From Pelargonium tetragonum (taxonomy: Eukaryota > Streptophyta > Magnoliopsida > Geraniales > Geraniaceae): a DNA stretch of 64,000 nt. Numbering within the stretch: the stretch's first letter is position 1; every line of letters starts with the position of its first letter. Under the pieces are notes generated by a model, which was not told the DNA's origin, made no database searches, and saw only the letters and a program-made list of their open reading frames with translations. The position numbers were made by a program, and so were the translations under genes. Location of the stretch: positions 1 through 64,000 of the forward strand of contig JAYMTL010000012.1 of NCBI GenBank assembly GCA_036897445.1, written 5' to 3'. Shown here in pieces: positions 1-12,598 of the stretch.

Positions 1-3000
1 GAGTCTTGTACTTGTTTTCCTTTTAGATTGAGTTGTCTACTTGTTTGTGTTAGAATTAGAAGAGGAGGAAGAGAATAGGGAATGTCTTCCTTTGGCTGTG
101 ATTGGGGTTACCTCTACCAGGGTCCCAGTGTAGCTAGATTGCTTTAGTTGTTACTTGTTCTAATTCTAATGTAGTGTTGTTCTAAGCTGTATTACTCAAT
201 GTCTTATGGGTTAGACTTTTGTTATGGGCTAGTTTCTTTCTTAAGGGATATTCCTCTTATTATCCGTGGGAGAGGTAAGAACCTATATTAGTCTTATAGT
301 ATTGTACTTCTAAATTATATAGTTATTCAACTTATTTGTATTACAACCCCTGTCCGTTAACCCATGTGCTAGAAAAAAGCAAGTTAGCCTATCCAGCAAG
401 CTGATTATTTAAGACTTTTAGGCCCGGTTAGAAAGAGATTTTATAGAATAGATTAGAGGGGGAGTTAGCTTTTCAGTTAACTAGATCAGGAAGAAAGCAA
501 CAACCCATTACATAAAATGAAGATACATCCCATTAAGTTTAAGTGGAAAAGCTATCCATTAACATTATCCCTTAAAGTTAAGCAAATAAAGTTAAGCTTA
601 CTTTGAGTTTTTACTTAGAAATATAAGAGAGAAAAAACAAGATACAAGATAATATCTTTTCTTACTATAGCAACAAGCAATATAATACAATTAATTATAG
701 ATAAGCTACTTTAGCTGGAACAGGAAAGACAATAGGCTACAGGAATACCAAAGCTATAATAGGCGGCACCCTTACCTTAAGAGTACAGCTTCTTCTTTGA
801 TAAGGAGTTAACTCCGTGAACCCACACTCTATGTGACGTAAATTAACTAAAAGCCTAGGGAGCCCTATATATAGCGAATATAACGAAGTTTTCTTTTTAT
901 TAGGATCTAAGATATTTTATAATAGCATTTGCATTTATCTCATACGCGGGAGTTGGTGCAGCTCCTTAGCTCACAGCACTTTTTTACTCACCTTGACCTA
1001 CAAAACCTAATTGTTCGTTTTCTTAAGTTTATTGAGCAGCAAAACCCAGTTACTACTTGTTTTTAAAAGGCTATAACTTTTGTAAGCAGCTAGAATACCC
1101 ATCAGAATAACTAAAACTAGATCTATTCTTTTTTTAGACTTCTCTAATCTAAGCGAAAGAAATTTCGTTCAAGAATTAAACCAAAAAGCTCTGTGCAATG
1201 AAGAAATTTGAGATGCAAAGTCTTGAGTCTGTTGGGTAACTTCCGAGAAATAAGAGTCAAAGATTCCGGAATCCTGTAAAAAAGGATACCGCACTGGGAA
1301 TAGGCCATTCCGCAAATTAGAATTCAGGATAAGCCTGAAACTCTGTGCAAAAAGGAAGATTGAGAGCCTTGTCATAAAGAGTTTCCACTACTAAGCGAGA
1401 GACACACCTAGAACCAAGAATACTCGTTTAGGATAAGAAAATTCTTGCTTTTATACTTTACTTTAAGAGACCCCCTACTAGAGTTATACGTAGTACTAGT
1501 TTCGAGGAGAGAGCGGGGGTACCCGTGTTTAGACTCTTAGAATGGCCCGATATTCCATCTTAGGTTTAAATAACAAAGGATAATCCAAAAATGATATCTA
1601 ATTCAGTGTTTCAATTTTATTAGAAAATAGTAAATAGAGTGGGGCTTAGTACAAATACAAAAATATAATAAAGGTGAAAGCAAGAATGAAGTTTATCTCT
1701 TTCTCATAGGGATTGCTCTAAATACCAAGCATCAAGGCATAAATATCGAGAAATGTATCAAACTACCCTTTAATAAGAATTTCGTGGAAGTTTCTTGATC
1801 ATTTTCTCTCTGGTATTAAAAAAGGATGAATTTGAAGAATTCTAGTTTTAATTAACTGGAAGTGACTCTTTTTCTTTTTGGGATTTTTTCACGAAGCAAA
1901 GGAAGAATGGATAGCTACAAATTCCCTTTTGTAGAAGGAGACTGATTCGCATCTTGGGTCTTTTTCGAGTCTCGGCCAAGGTCTTATTATAACTAATTAT
2001 AACATATCAAAAGGTGAAATTTGGGGTTATAGTTAAAGCACGCTTATTAGTCATGCGTGAATTGGAAGGCTTAGAGTAATCCTTTCATTACTATACCACA
2101 GTATAAGTAGAAGTGAGGGATGAATCTTAAATAGTATAGGGAGCCCGTATCCCACCGGTGAAGTATAGCTTACGTGTCCTTAATCTTGGTTCTAGATTGG
2201 ATATTCGGGCAACCGCGGCCTTCTTAGTATAGTATCTTTCCGTGTCAAAGAAGAGCTAGTAAGACTTACTTATTACGTCTAATCGGAATCCTTAACAATC
2301 TGAGGTTTACTACACTCTAAAACCCTCCATTTGGATTTCATCCAGGCTCCTTTCTTTTCTTAATGTTGAAAAGTTAAAGAGTGAGTTTACTGGTATCTAA
2401 AATTTCATTTAGGCTTATCTTCTCCCATTTGTCTTACTTTGAGGAGTACTTTTGGCCCAGGGACTTCTTATATAGTTACATTGAGAAGCCCTTTATACTT
2501 GAAATAAACAACTTAAGGCACAACTTTCTATTAATTTGGGTAGTCATTTTATCTATAAGACATATGAAAGAACCTCGGCACTTGCCTCAATCAAAAAGGA
2601 GAAAGAAGTGTTGTATAACTGTTGTTTACGAAGTAAGGTATACCGGTCTAGTTAACCATACACTATAGGCAGACTTACTTGCTTTCTTGATAGCCTTAGT
2701 CTAACCCTTTAATAAATAACTAAACTATATAAGACTTTTGAGTAATACAATAAATACTTAGGAATACTCTAACAAGGAATTACCATACTTACTTGCTGAA
2801 CACCCCTGGAAATTTCTTAATAGAAAACAAAGGCGGCATCGGAGCATTAAAAAATGAACTGAGGTTAATAGGTTATGCTTTAGAATCCTGTACACTATAG
2901 AAGTTTCTCTCCATACCCTTTGCTTACTTGTAGGAGCATAAGGTTTTGCCGGTTATGATAGCTTTCATTTTTTAAGCAATTGAGTTCTTCACATTGTAGT

Positions 3001-5435
3001 TTCCTAAGAAGAGGCATTGTAAAAACCATTTTTGACTAGGGTTTTCCCCGAGGATAATACTAAATTAACCCGTTTAGTTTTTAAAGAAAGCTGGTATTAT
3101 AAGAGGTCATATGTGGATAATGGCTTTGGGAGTTGGTCATAAGAGGGATTCCAAAAGGAGTAGAAGGTTTTACAAAGGGAGTAATAGCCTCTAAGAATTA
3201 GGTTCTCTCTAGTCTAGTTATTCTTGAACCGGGTTAATACTATAATATTACAGGCTAAAAGGGAGTATTCCTAGTCTTTATCTTTTAGATCGCGCGTGTG
3301 TTAGGTAAATTAAAGAGAACCAAATTTCATATTGCAGGCCATAACCTTATCACAAAAAGCCCTTAGTACCAACCTGAAGTTTGTATACCCAGCGGGGTGG
3401 GCGTACTATAACCCAAACTCTTATACCAGAGAGCCCCTATACAAAACGAGTTTAACTAACAAAAAATATACCAAGAAACCTTACACTAACAATAGACCAA
3501 AACCTTGTAGGTAGAACTCCAAAACCCCGAGACCCCAAATTGAATTAAAAATCTTTTAGAGTTTACATCCATTTTGCGGCAATAAAGCTCTTCACCCTTA
3601 ACGTTTTTATATAGAGTAAACGCCGGGTTATAGCTATGCACCAATTTGTCGAGATTCCGGAGAAAAAGCCTGACTAGAAGCCTAGGAACTTGAGAGGAAA
3701 AAGCCCAATGCCCAATAAAGAGGATTTAAACTAGCAAAAAGTAATCCCGGTGCTTTTTTTTTACCTTTTTGTATGCAAGTAAATATGGAATACATCCTTC
3801 TAAAGGTTAAAGGCAGTTTATCGACGGAAACCCCTCAAAATAACTTAGTATTACAAATCTCGGCACCCCAAAAACCTAAATAGAGTTTATATGGAAAGTT
3901 TTCCCACGACCATGATAAAGGGATTCAAGAGATATAGATAACACGGGAGGACTCTAATTCCATAGGGCATTCATTGCCTCAAAGAAAATGAGTAATTATA
4001 TTGCTGGATATTCCTCTTAGGGATGGGGTTGCAAAATAACAAATAACACTGCGGGGGGAAATCCTAGCTAGCTTGTTAAAATGAGGGTTTATCGTTATAG
4101 AATTCCTGTGAGGTTACTGCTAAAAAATCGGGATACCCCTTATTCCATAGCAATGAGAACAGGATTTAAACAAGGGTCATCCTTTCTAAGGGCTTCCCTA
4201 CAAGAATTTAAAGTTAAAAAGTCTTGCCTTCTCGGGTAATTTTAGTAAGTTTGGTTCATTACGTCGGGGTTAAACAAAACTTGGCAGGAGCAATACTTTG
4301 ACTTTTCTTCTATCACTTTGGAAAAATTGGATTCAGAGTCAGAATTTTGTTACATTATACTATATATTACTGCCCTTTCAGGGGAATTATCATAAGCCTA
4401 TGCAGAACTCCTTTATCCGTTATTTATCTTAAAAATTCCTGCAGGAATTTCATACTACTATAACGTTTTTCTATACCTATAGCAAAACCCGAGCCGAGGA
4501 GTAGGCCCTTTTTGTATAACATAAAAATCTAGAGATACTCTTTTTAGGTAGCTGGAGTACACGGCGATTTCATAGTACACTATGTACACTATTTAGACCG
4601 ACGAATGCAAAAATGTAAAGCTTCTCCTGTATACTTCCCCTTTTCAAAATTTTTCTACCCTTGCCTTACTAGGTCCTGGAATTTTAGAGTTACATTATCA
4701 GAGTACTTTTGTGCCTTTCTTACATACCTAACGCCCTCTTTTTTAAGTAAATACAGCAGAAATGTGTAAGTAAATTGTGCGACCCCCTTTTTGATTGAGT
4801 GGAGTTTACTACCCAACTTATTTGTTACATTATGACAGGGGTGAGTAAGTCAAGGTTGACAAGAATTACTTATATAGATAGAATAACACTTAATAACAAT
4901 ATCTATAAACTAGCCAATTAGAGTATTGTTCTTTATTTAAATAATGAGAGCAAATATCGGGAGTACAGCACTTAATTCGTCAGTCCATTAGCTACTATAT
5001 GTAAAGGATAAACTAAGAAAGGAAATCCGCGCTGAGAGAGGCAGTTGAAATACTTGCCGAAAACCTCTCATGCAAAAGACTACAAGAAATGGATACTTGT
5101 CAATCTAAAGTCCTAGCATTATTCTTTATTCTTTTAATGTGAAATTTTCCTACAAAGGGAAGTAGCTTCGCCAACTACCGACTTTATAAAGGAAAATGCG
5201 GATTTCTTGTCTTGGATCATTCAAAAATTCCTAGATATGGTTTGAACTATGCTCGATCATCAACAGGCATAAACAAAGACTCGGACACAAACGAATTCCG
5301 GTTTCTGTAGGTTATTACTTTGAAATTGTCCAAACTAAAGACTTCCGCAGTCATTATTTCCCAATAGAAAAAACCAACCAATACTAATATGGCATCTAAA
5401 AAATCCCTGGTTGAAGCTCAATCCTTCCTTTGGGC

Positions 5436-5448
5436 ATATATATATATA
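5436..5448. repeat. AT dinucleotide run
   Basis: A 13-base alternating AT run. It is a simple sequence with no attached gene. Confidence 0.8.
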
Positions 5449-6090
5449 ATTCATATACACTTAAGCAACTTGGCAAGAGGCGGGGCTTCCATAACCTTGT
5501 TTAGAGTTATTCTTTATTTTATATAAGCTAACAGGGTAAATCCTGGTTTTTTACGAGCCTTTTTTCGTTACGCAAAGCGAGTTCCTATAGTACCCCATGC
5601 TAAAATTGAATATATGTAATCCCTCAAGCAAGGGAGACGCCTAGTAAAGGCCAAGATCCTTGAGTTGCTTTTTACGCTCAGAACAAATCTCCAAAAAGAA
5701 TTTTAACAGGAACTCCCAAGATTAACCTTTATTTAATTTAGTCCTTACAACAAATCCATAAAAGTAGTCCTATATGTGAGCTCTTTCTTGTTCTTATCTA
5801 TAACAAGTTCAGAACTACTTGAGTCAATGCAGTCTTTTAATAATTCTTTATATCTAACTAAAATATTCAAAATATTGTGAAATAGAAAAATCCTCGACTA
5901 AACTTTCTTACGGGAGCGCACATTCCTGTTCAATAAGTACTAAATCTTGAAACTTATATAGGGAAACTCCTTTTGATCCAGTTGTTATTAAATAATAAAG
6001 GGAAAGCCCCTACCTTCGACGAACGGAATTCCATTATCAGCACTTATCTTACGTATGACCTTCAACCAGACTTCAAATAAATAGAACCCT

Positions 6091-6110
6091 TTTCTTAATA
6101 TTTCTTAATA
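6091..6110 (+). repeat. 10-bp tandem duplication
   Basis: TTTCTTAATA occurs twice in exact head-to-tail copies, directly followed by an A-rich run. It looks like a recent slippage or microduplication event in non-coding DNA. Confidence 0.85.
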
Positions 6111-8157
6111 AAAATGAAGAGGCAAGAGCTTGTCTCTTGTTCTTCAACGAAGTTTACGCTACTTGCTCTGCTTCATAAAATTTAAAAGGAGATTTTCTTA
6201 AGTTCTAACTAGGTTAATCTCTATAAAAACAAGGATCTCGACTATAGGCTTTAATTTGTTTCTATCCTGAGTCAACCTGGATACCGCTTAAACTTGGTTT
6301 AAATAAAGTAGGAACTCGGCTAATTTAGTACAGAGCTTATCAACTTCTTCTATCCAAAAAAGATATTAAATAGATCCATTCTTCTCTTTTAATTCGGGTA
6401 CACTTATCACTTATTAAGGGTCTTCTAATCAGTTAATACAAGGATACTCCACTTCCGAAGGTAAAGATCTCTATAACTCTATAAGTATATACAGCAGCTA
6501 TTCTTCAAATAAAAGAGAAGTTCTTTTATCTTTCCTTGTGTTGGTGTTGGACCTGTACTCTAAAAGGTTTCTACAAGAACTGCTTTCAAAAGTAGAGGGG
6601 TAGTATACGATCGATGACATACATTTAACAAAAAAGGGTTATAGCTTCCCTGAAAAGTAAGAAAAACAGAAGGCCTCATACTAATGCAAATGAAATTCTT
6701 TCTAGCTATCGAAAAGGATCCTTAAGTGACATAGAGTTCCTGACAACAGGCCTCCAAAATATCCTGTGAATCACAAAAGGGAGTTCCTGAAATGAATAAA
6801 GCCTCCGGATTGCCTCTCAAGATTTCTTATTCCATTATTCTAGAATTATCGGTTTTTAAAAAGGCAAGGTAACCAAGTTTAAAAGTCTTTGTTTTTTAGG
6901 AGTTTTATCTTCCCTAAAGCACGAGTCTCTTCACGAATCCGTATTGAGATCAGGATCCTAGTTAAATTTTAGTCTTTTTTAGAATTCTATAAAGGAGGTT
7001 AGGGAGCAATTGTAAATATGTTTTTTTGTTGGTTAAAAACTTATCTATCCTTTATTTAAATAGCGCGAGTCTATAGAAATAGAAGATGCTCAAATCAAAC
7101 ATATAGAATACTAGTAGTCAATAAAAATTGGAATAAACTAAGAAGTACTGAAACTAAAAACTTTAAAAGTTAAGAAAGATAATTCGCCAAGGGGAGTATC
7201 CCTCAAGAAGGTAGCTGTCATTAAAATCCTAAATACCTTTTCAAAGCATCTCATCTTTTGTAAGGAAGAAGCAGTGGGTACTCTAAGTTCCTATACATCC
7301 TTGTTCTAGAGAGTTATAAAAGACAGAAAAATAGCATCTGGTTAGGTTCGACTAAAAAAATTGTCAATTCTGGCCCCCTATATTCCGGGTCTATTACCAC
7401 AATTAGACTTTATTTAGACAAACTAGATCCGTCTTAAAATCTTCTAAGCTTCGGCGCTGAATACTACTTGACCCTTATTACAACTCCTTTTACATTACAG
7501 ACACAGTAATTCTATAAAATACAAAAATGCCAAAAGCACTAACCCAGGACACTTAAACCCTGCTAGTAAAATTTAGAAAAGCCGGAACCAAGCAAATTAA
7601 GTTGCATTTCAAGTGAAATTAAGGTATAAAAACTCGATTTTGACAGGGTTTCCTTATCAGGCGTTCCACAAGGCTTTCCAGTAGTAAATTAAGAAGGATT
7701 TGATAATAGCGGGCACTTACTTGATGCAGTAATTTTTAGAAATAAAAAATCGTACATAAAAAGTCATTAACCTATGTTTTAGGGCACGAGAATGCTTTTC
7801 AATTTTTGTTTTTAGAGATATCCTTTGTTTTAATGTAGATCAAGGAAGTCCCCTTCAGTTGTTTATTAAAAAACATTTTTTTAATGATAAAGGCCTTGAA
7901 AGTATGAGAAAAAACTTGCAATAGAATTCAAATCAAAGGGAAACCTCCCCCTCTTATCTTTCTTCTACTGGCTAGAACTACTGCCTGCCTTTATTCATTT
8001 TGTTCGAACTTTACAAGGATCTATTTCTACTTTGCTGTTGTATAAGTAATAGCTAAAGTTTTTTTATTAGTTGTTACTATGCAAAGTGGTCCGTGAAGAT
8101 TTCCCTTTCTCGGATTTTGTTCCAGTAAGAGCTTCCTTTTTAAGTATATTCTGAAAG

Positions 8158-8172
8158 ATATATATATATATA
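8158..8172. repeat. AT dinucleotide run
   Basis: A 15-base alternating AT run that flows into AAAGGGAGGAG. Confidence 0.8.
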
Positions 8173-9356
8173 AAGGGAGGAGTTTTGAGTATTATATAAA
8201 ACCCTTGTAAAATTAGTAATTGAGGAAATTCAGAAAGAATAGAAACGCAGAACTTTGCATTAAAAAATTAGCAGTACACTTCAGTAATGAATGGCCTACG
8301 AGTCTTTTGAGCTTTCTAAAAGTTGTTGTCCTTAGAGAATTAAGATTCTTCTCGTTTGAAAAAAGGATCTTGGCTTTTAGAGACGTAGTATTGAAGTTTC
8401 CTTTTGGAGAAAGGGTTGTTAGATTCTTCTTAATTTAATATTACGGATTAGACTTTATCTTTCTAAATTTTATGGAACAATAAAGTATAAGCTTGACCCT
8501 GTTAGTTCCTACTATTACATGTAACTAAAATTATCTTATTAGTCTTCATAGCTATACCTAGACTGTGTATCTTATTAGCCCTGCTCTCCTCTATCTATAC
8601 TAACTGGAATTTCTATATTCTTTTTCTGTGCCGAGATTCTCTATCCCTCGAGCTACACCCTTTATTTATCCGCACCGTATCTTCATTTTTTAAGAGCCCT
8701 CGTAACTAATATAAAGTACTCTTTTAAGGATCCTCCAGAAAAAGAGATTTTAAGGTTCTAAGTAAGGGAGCTCTAAATTTTTAGTTTTCGAGTACAAAAA
8801 TAATAAAGAATTTCAAGTTAAGGTATTCCTAATCCTTGAAATGGTAATGACCTCTTTTTTATATTTATCGGAACTCATAGATATACAAAAGCACCTTCCT
8901 ATTCCTATAGGTATACCCTACTTGTACCTTGCTTATAAGAAAACAGAAGTCTTGCTCAAAAAGTGTCTTCAGAGAAATTAGATATCAAACAAACCAAATT
9001 CCACGGATTTACAATAATTACAAAATTGAGGTACAAGTTTCCCTTTTTATTAAGGGGCTCCTATACCTATAGAAATTCTTGTCTATAGCCGAGAAGCAAG
9101 TACTTTTTTCTAAAAAGGGAATTTAACAATTTGATAAACGCAGTTAGGCTCGCTAAGGAAAACGAAGAGTTTAGCTTTTTGTATATAATAAGGGGTCCTG
9201 GTCGGATATAGGGTAAGCTTAAGGTTTTATTCAAATCAAGAATTAGGGGATCTATAGTCCTGCTATCTTGGGTTGTTTATGTTATACTAAAAAGGGGGCG
9301 TTCCTATATTGATTGTTGTATGTAAGCCCGTATGAGTAGTATAGATTTCTTGGGTA

Positions 9357-9374
9357 GGCCCCTATTTAGGGGTT
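9357..9374. other. GC-rich hairpin
   Basis: CCCCTA and TAGGGG are separated by only TT, giving six Watson-Crick pairs. Two G-T pairs can extend the base of the stem. It lies in AT-rich spacer with no gene close by, so there is nothing for it to terminate. It belongs with the other small GC-rich inverted repeats in this window. Confidence 0.5.
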
Positions 9375-9562
9375 AGAAGTACTCCTGTTATGCTCCAACT
9401 TTGACTGTCAAGGGGAGGTTATAAAATTATATTCAAAGTTCTATTTCATTCAATTTTACTGCCGTGGGTCCTTTTGAGGAATTCCTGAAGTTTTGTAAAG
9501 TTTTTAACAAAAATCAAGATTATATTAATATAAAATAAGGTACTAGGCGCGTGTGCTTTTAC

Positions 9563-9578
9563 TTCTTAAGTTCTTAAG
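9563..9578 (+). repeat. 8-bp tandem duplication
   Basis: TTCTTAAG occurs twice head to tail and is followed by AAGG. Because CTTAAG is itself a palindrome, the pair can also fold on itself. Confidence 0.75.
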
Positions 9579-12167
9579 AAGGATTCTGGAGCATAAGCTA
9601 CTACTGAAGTAAAAAACATATAAGGTATCCTTCGGCAAAATTGACTTAATAACTAAAATAAAAATGTTCGAATAAGTCTATGCCTCCTTATGTTAAGAAG
9701 AGCCGGGTTTCCGGTTGAGCTAGGTTTTCTAAATTTGTTTTGCGGGGTTTCGCAATATCGGAAAGGGCGCTAAAATTCTAATTATCTTTTTATTTTATAG
9801 GGATATACCCGTTAGAAAGAGTCCTTAATATTTGTGTTAAGTGCAATTGCCAAAATTAGAATTTATGCCCTGGTCTATAAACGGCTCTTTAAATTTTAGT
9901 TTTTAGGTAGGTTGCTCAAAGCTATTCGGCAAGAATCCCTGGGATTGGAAATTTATCTGATATAGTACAGGGCATTGATATCTTTAAGAATATTTTTTAC
10001 ATTTTTCCGAGTCCAGAAATGGGATCCTGGATATCCAAGTGCTCCCTTTTTATTTTAGAAGAGGCACTCGCTTCTTGTTATTAAAAGTCTATGCGGAACT
10101 CCTTTCTAGCAGTATTTTCTTAGGGTAGGTTATCTACAAGGGGTATTCCTACAAAAAGATCATACTTAGAAGCAATCTCTAGCTATTGACTAGTTAAAGG
10201 AGTATCCTTTATCGCTTCACACAACGAATTCTTGCCGAGAGCTTTTAGCCTTATATGGAGTCATTTCTATTCGGGTTTATACTAATGAGTAACCTATAGC
10301 TTCTTGCTTTGTTCTTTACGAAAAAGTAGAAAACAGGCTTGGCTTAAGTTTTGCCGCAACTGCATACTTATTAAATTAAAGCTTTGCTATGGGCAGGGAA
10401 ATTCTTTAAGTTCAGCCCAAAAAGTTTTTAGGTTTCTAGTATTTTGCAGGGAATCCTATACTGCGGTGTAACCTACTGGATATCAAGTTCATTTAGCTTC
10501 GATGAATTCCTTTTGCTATTAAGAACTTGGGTTTTATGGGCCTAAAACTCGTAAGTTATAAAGGGGATCCTTGCAGTATACTGATTTAAGGGAACGATTC
10601 TTGTATGCTTTTACAATTGAGTTTATTTGTCTAGAGTACGACCGGGAAGTTCCGCAAAAAGAAAATCTTGGTAGATTAAGGCAATTCTTCTTAGATCTCT
10701 TAAGTTGCTTTTTATGCTTAAAGTTTACTGCTAGAACAGTGCGCTTCAATACTAAAAAGGGTACTCTAGAGGTATCCCTTAATAAAATAAAGTTCTTTTT
10801 TTAGATTCTATAAGAGATTCCCTTGTATAGGCTGAGTGAATTTTAAAGTCAAAACTCTTTTTTCTCAGTCTTTCGTAAGGTAAGCCTGGAGCAAGGTCTC
10901 ATTTCTAGCGGAAAGACCTGGCTTTAAGGGTTATTGGGTTGGATTTATAGAGAATTCTAGCCCCTAGGGGTCTCGCGAGTTATAATGAACTTACTCCCAC
11001 TCCCAATCTTGAAGCTGTATGCTATATAAAGAGAACCTGAGCTTAGTATTCTTGTACTTTCTTAGTTGTTCTAGTTACAGCAGGGTAAAGTCAAAGGGAT
11101 TTCTTAAGAGGGGGATTCAGCTGCAGCAGATCTAACTAATCAATCTAAGGGGATAAAAAGTATATAAAAACAAGGGTAATAGACCGTTAAACTAGTGTTT
11201 TAAGCTATTCTAGACAAAAAGCTTGACATTGTTTGGTTTAATCCTTATATGTTACCTTTATTTGGAATCTTTTAATGAATTACCCTGTTAAACAGTGTGT
11301 ATCTAAGAAGGATTTCTTTGCGTAAAAGCATAAAAACTAGAATCTTGGAAAAGTTTCCTTCTTTCTGTCAGTTTCATTTACTAAGGTTCTAAGGAATTTT
11401 AGTTAGGAGAGTAGTTTCTTCCGGATCCTGTGTAATAGGTCGTCACAAGGATTTCTTAAAATTCAAATAGAAAGAGTCGAAAAGGGGGGTCTCTATAGCT
11501 AATACTCTAAAAAAGCAAGAATGAAAAAGTAGAGTAAATCCTGGGTCAGAAAGTCCTTACAACTTTACAAAGTTCTAAACTCAAAATAAACGGAAGAATT
11601 TTATACAAATAAGAGCTCTCCCCTAAATCTAGGCAGTACCTCATAGTCGAGTAGTTTTCAAGATATAACGTAAGGCTGCCCTTATTCTGATAAAGTTCTT
11701 TAGTTCCAGAATCGTGTTCACTCAATGCCTACAAAAGCAAAAGTATACCTAGTTCGGTTTTATGAGTGGGGCTTATCCAAGTTTTTCTTTCATTTTTAAT
11801 TGAGGAGCATACCCCTTCCGAGTAGGAAAAATCCTTAACCTCTCATTTTTAAGGAAGAAATAGACAAGTAAATTCAAAGGGATTGGGGGAACACTCATAG
11901 TTAGCGGTAGTGGAAGACACTAGAAATCCTATATCAATGAAGTTCTTGCTGTAAAGTCGTATGTATACCGTAATTCTGTATCTTGATAATAATACCTTTA
12001 GCTTTAGTACTAGGTTTAATCCTACATATGAGCGGGGTCCTCCAAGTCTTTACAATTCCCTTAATTACTATTTCCTGGATCAGTTAAAAAGGATTCTAAC
12101 GTAAGAGTTTCTACCTCGGACCGAAGTTAGGAGTATAGTATACAGCTTTGGATTTACGTTTTACTTT

Positions 12168-12187
12168 ATAAGACTGGATAAGACTGG
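12168..12187 (+). repeat. 10-bp tandem duplication
   Basis: ATAAGACTGG is repeated exactly twice in tandem. This is the signature of slippage or microhomology-mediated duplication in spacer DNA. Confidence 0.85.
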
Positions 12188-12580
12188 AAACCCCTCTTAA
12201 CTTTTATTTAAATCGAATTAACTTATGTTATAGGAACAGACACTTCTTATTTACCTGCCTTTGAAAAAGGGGCTAAAGTTACTATCTAATATATCATTTA
12301 TCAAAAGTTTAGTTACCTCGTTAAGAAAGCCCCTAGCTAGATTACGATTCTTACTTGTCAGTATCCTTTTTTTTACTTAGTTGTAAGGATAAAACCCTAT
12401 AAAGGACTACCAAACATCGTAAGGAATTCCGGTCAAATTTCTCTTTGAGATACGAAAAACGATTCCTGTAATTCATAATAACTTTCTTAAGTGTGGGTCT
12501 GTGCCTTGAAAAACCTATTTCCTTTTTAGAGACAGTTCTCCTTCTAGGGCTTAGAGGCTCTAGAAAATTAAGGAAAGTCT

Positions 12581-12598
12581 AAAGTGTTATAACACTTT
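12581..12598. other. 18-base perfect palindrome
   Basis: AAAGTGTT followed by AT and AACACTTT reads the same on both strands over 18 bases. By a rough base-composition estimate about one such palindrome is expected in 64 kb, so it could be chance. As a cruciform it would have an unstable zero-loop tip. Confidence 0.5.

Noticed and set aside
3138-3147. CATAAGAGG, near the dicot mitochondrial CRTA promoter core (also CGTAAGAG near 12.1 kb)
   Set aside because: No AT-box upstream at 3.14 kb and no gene downstream at either site; such short words occur by chance.
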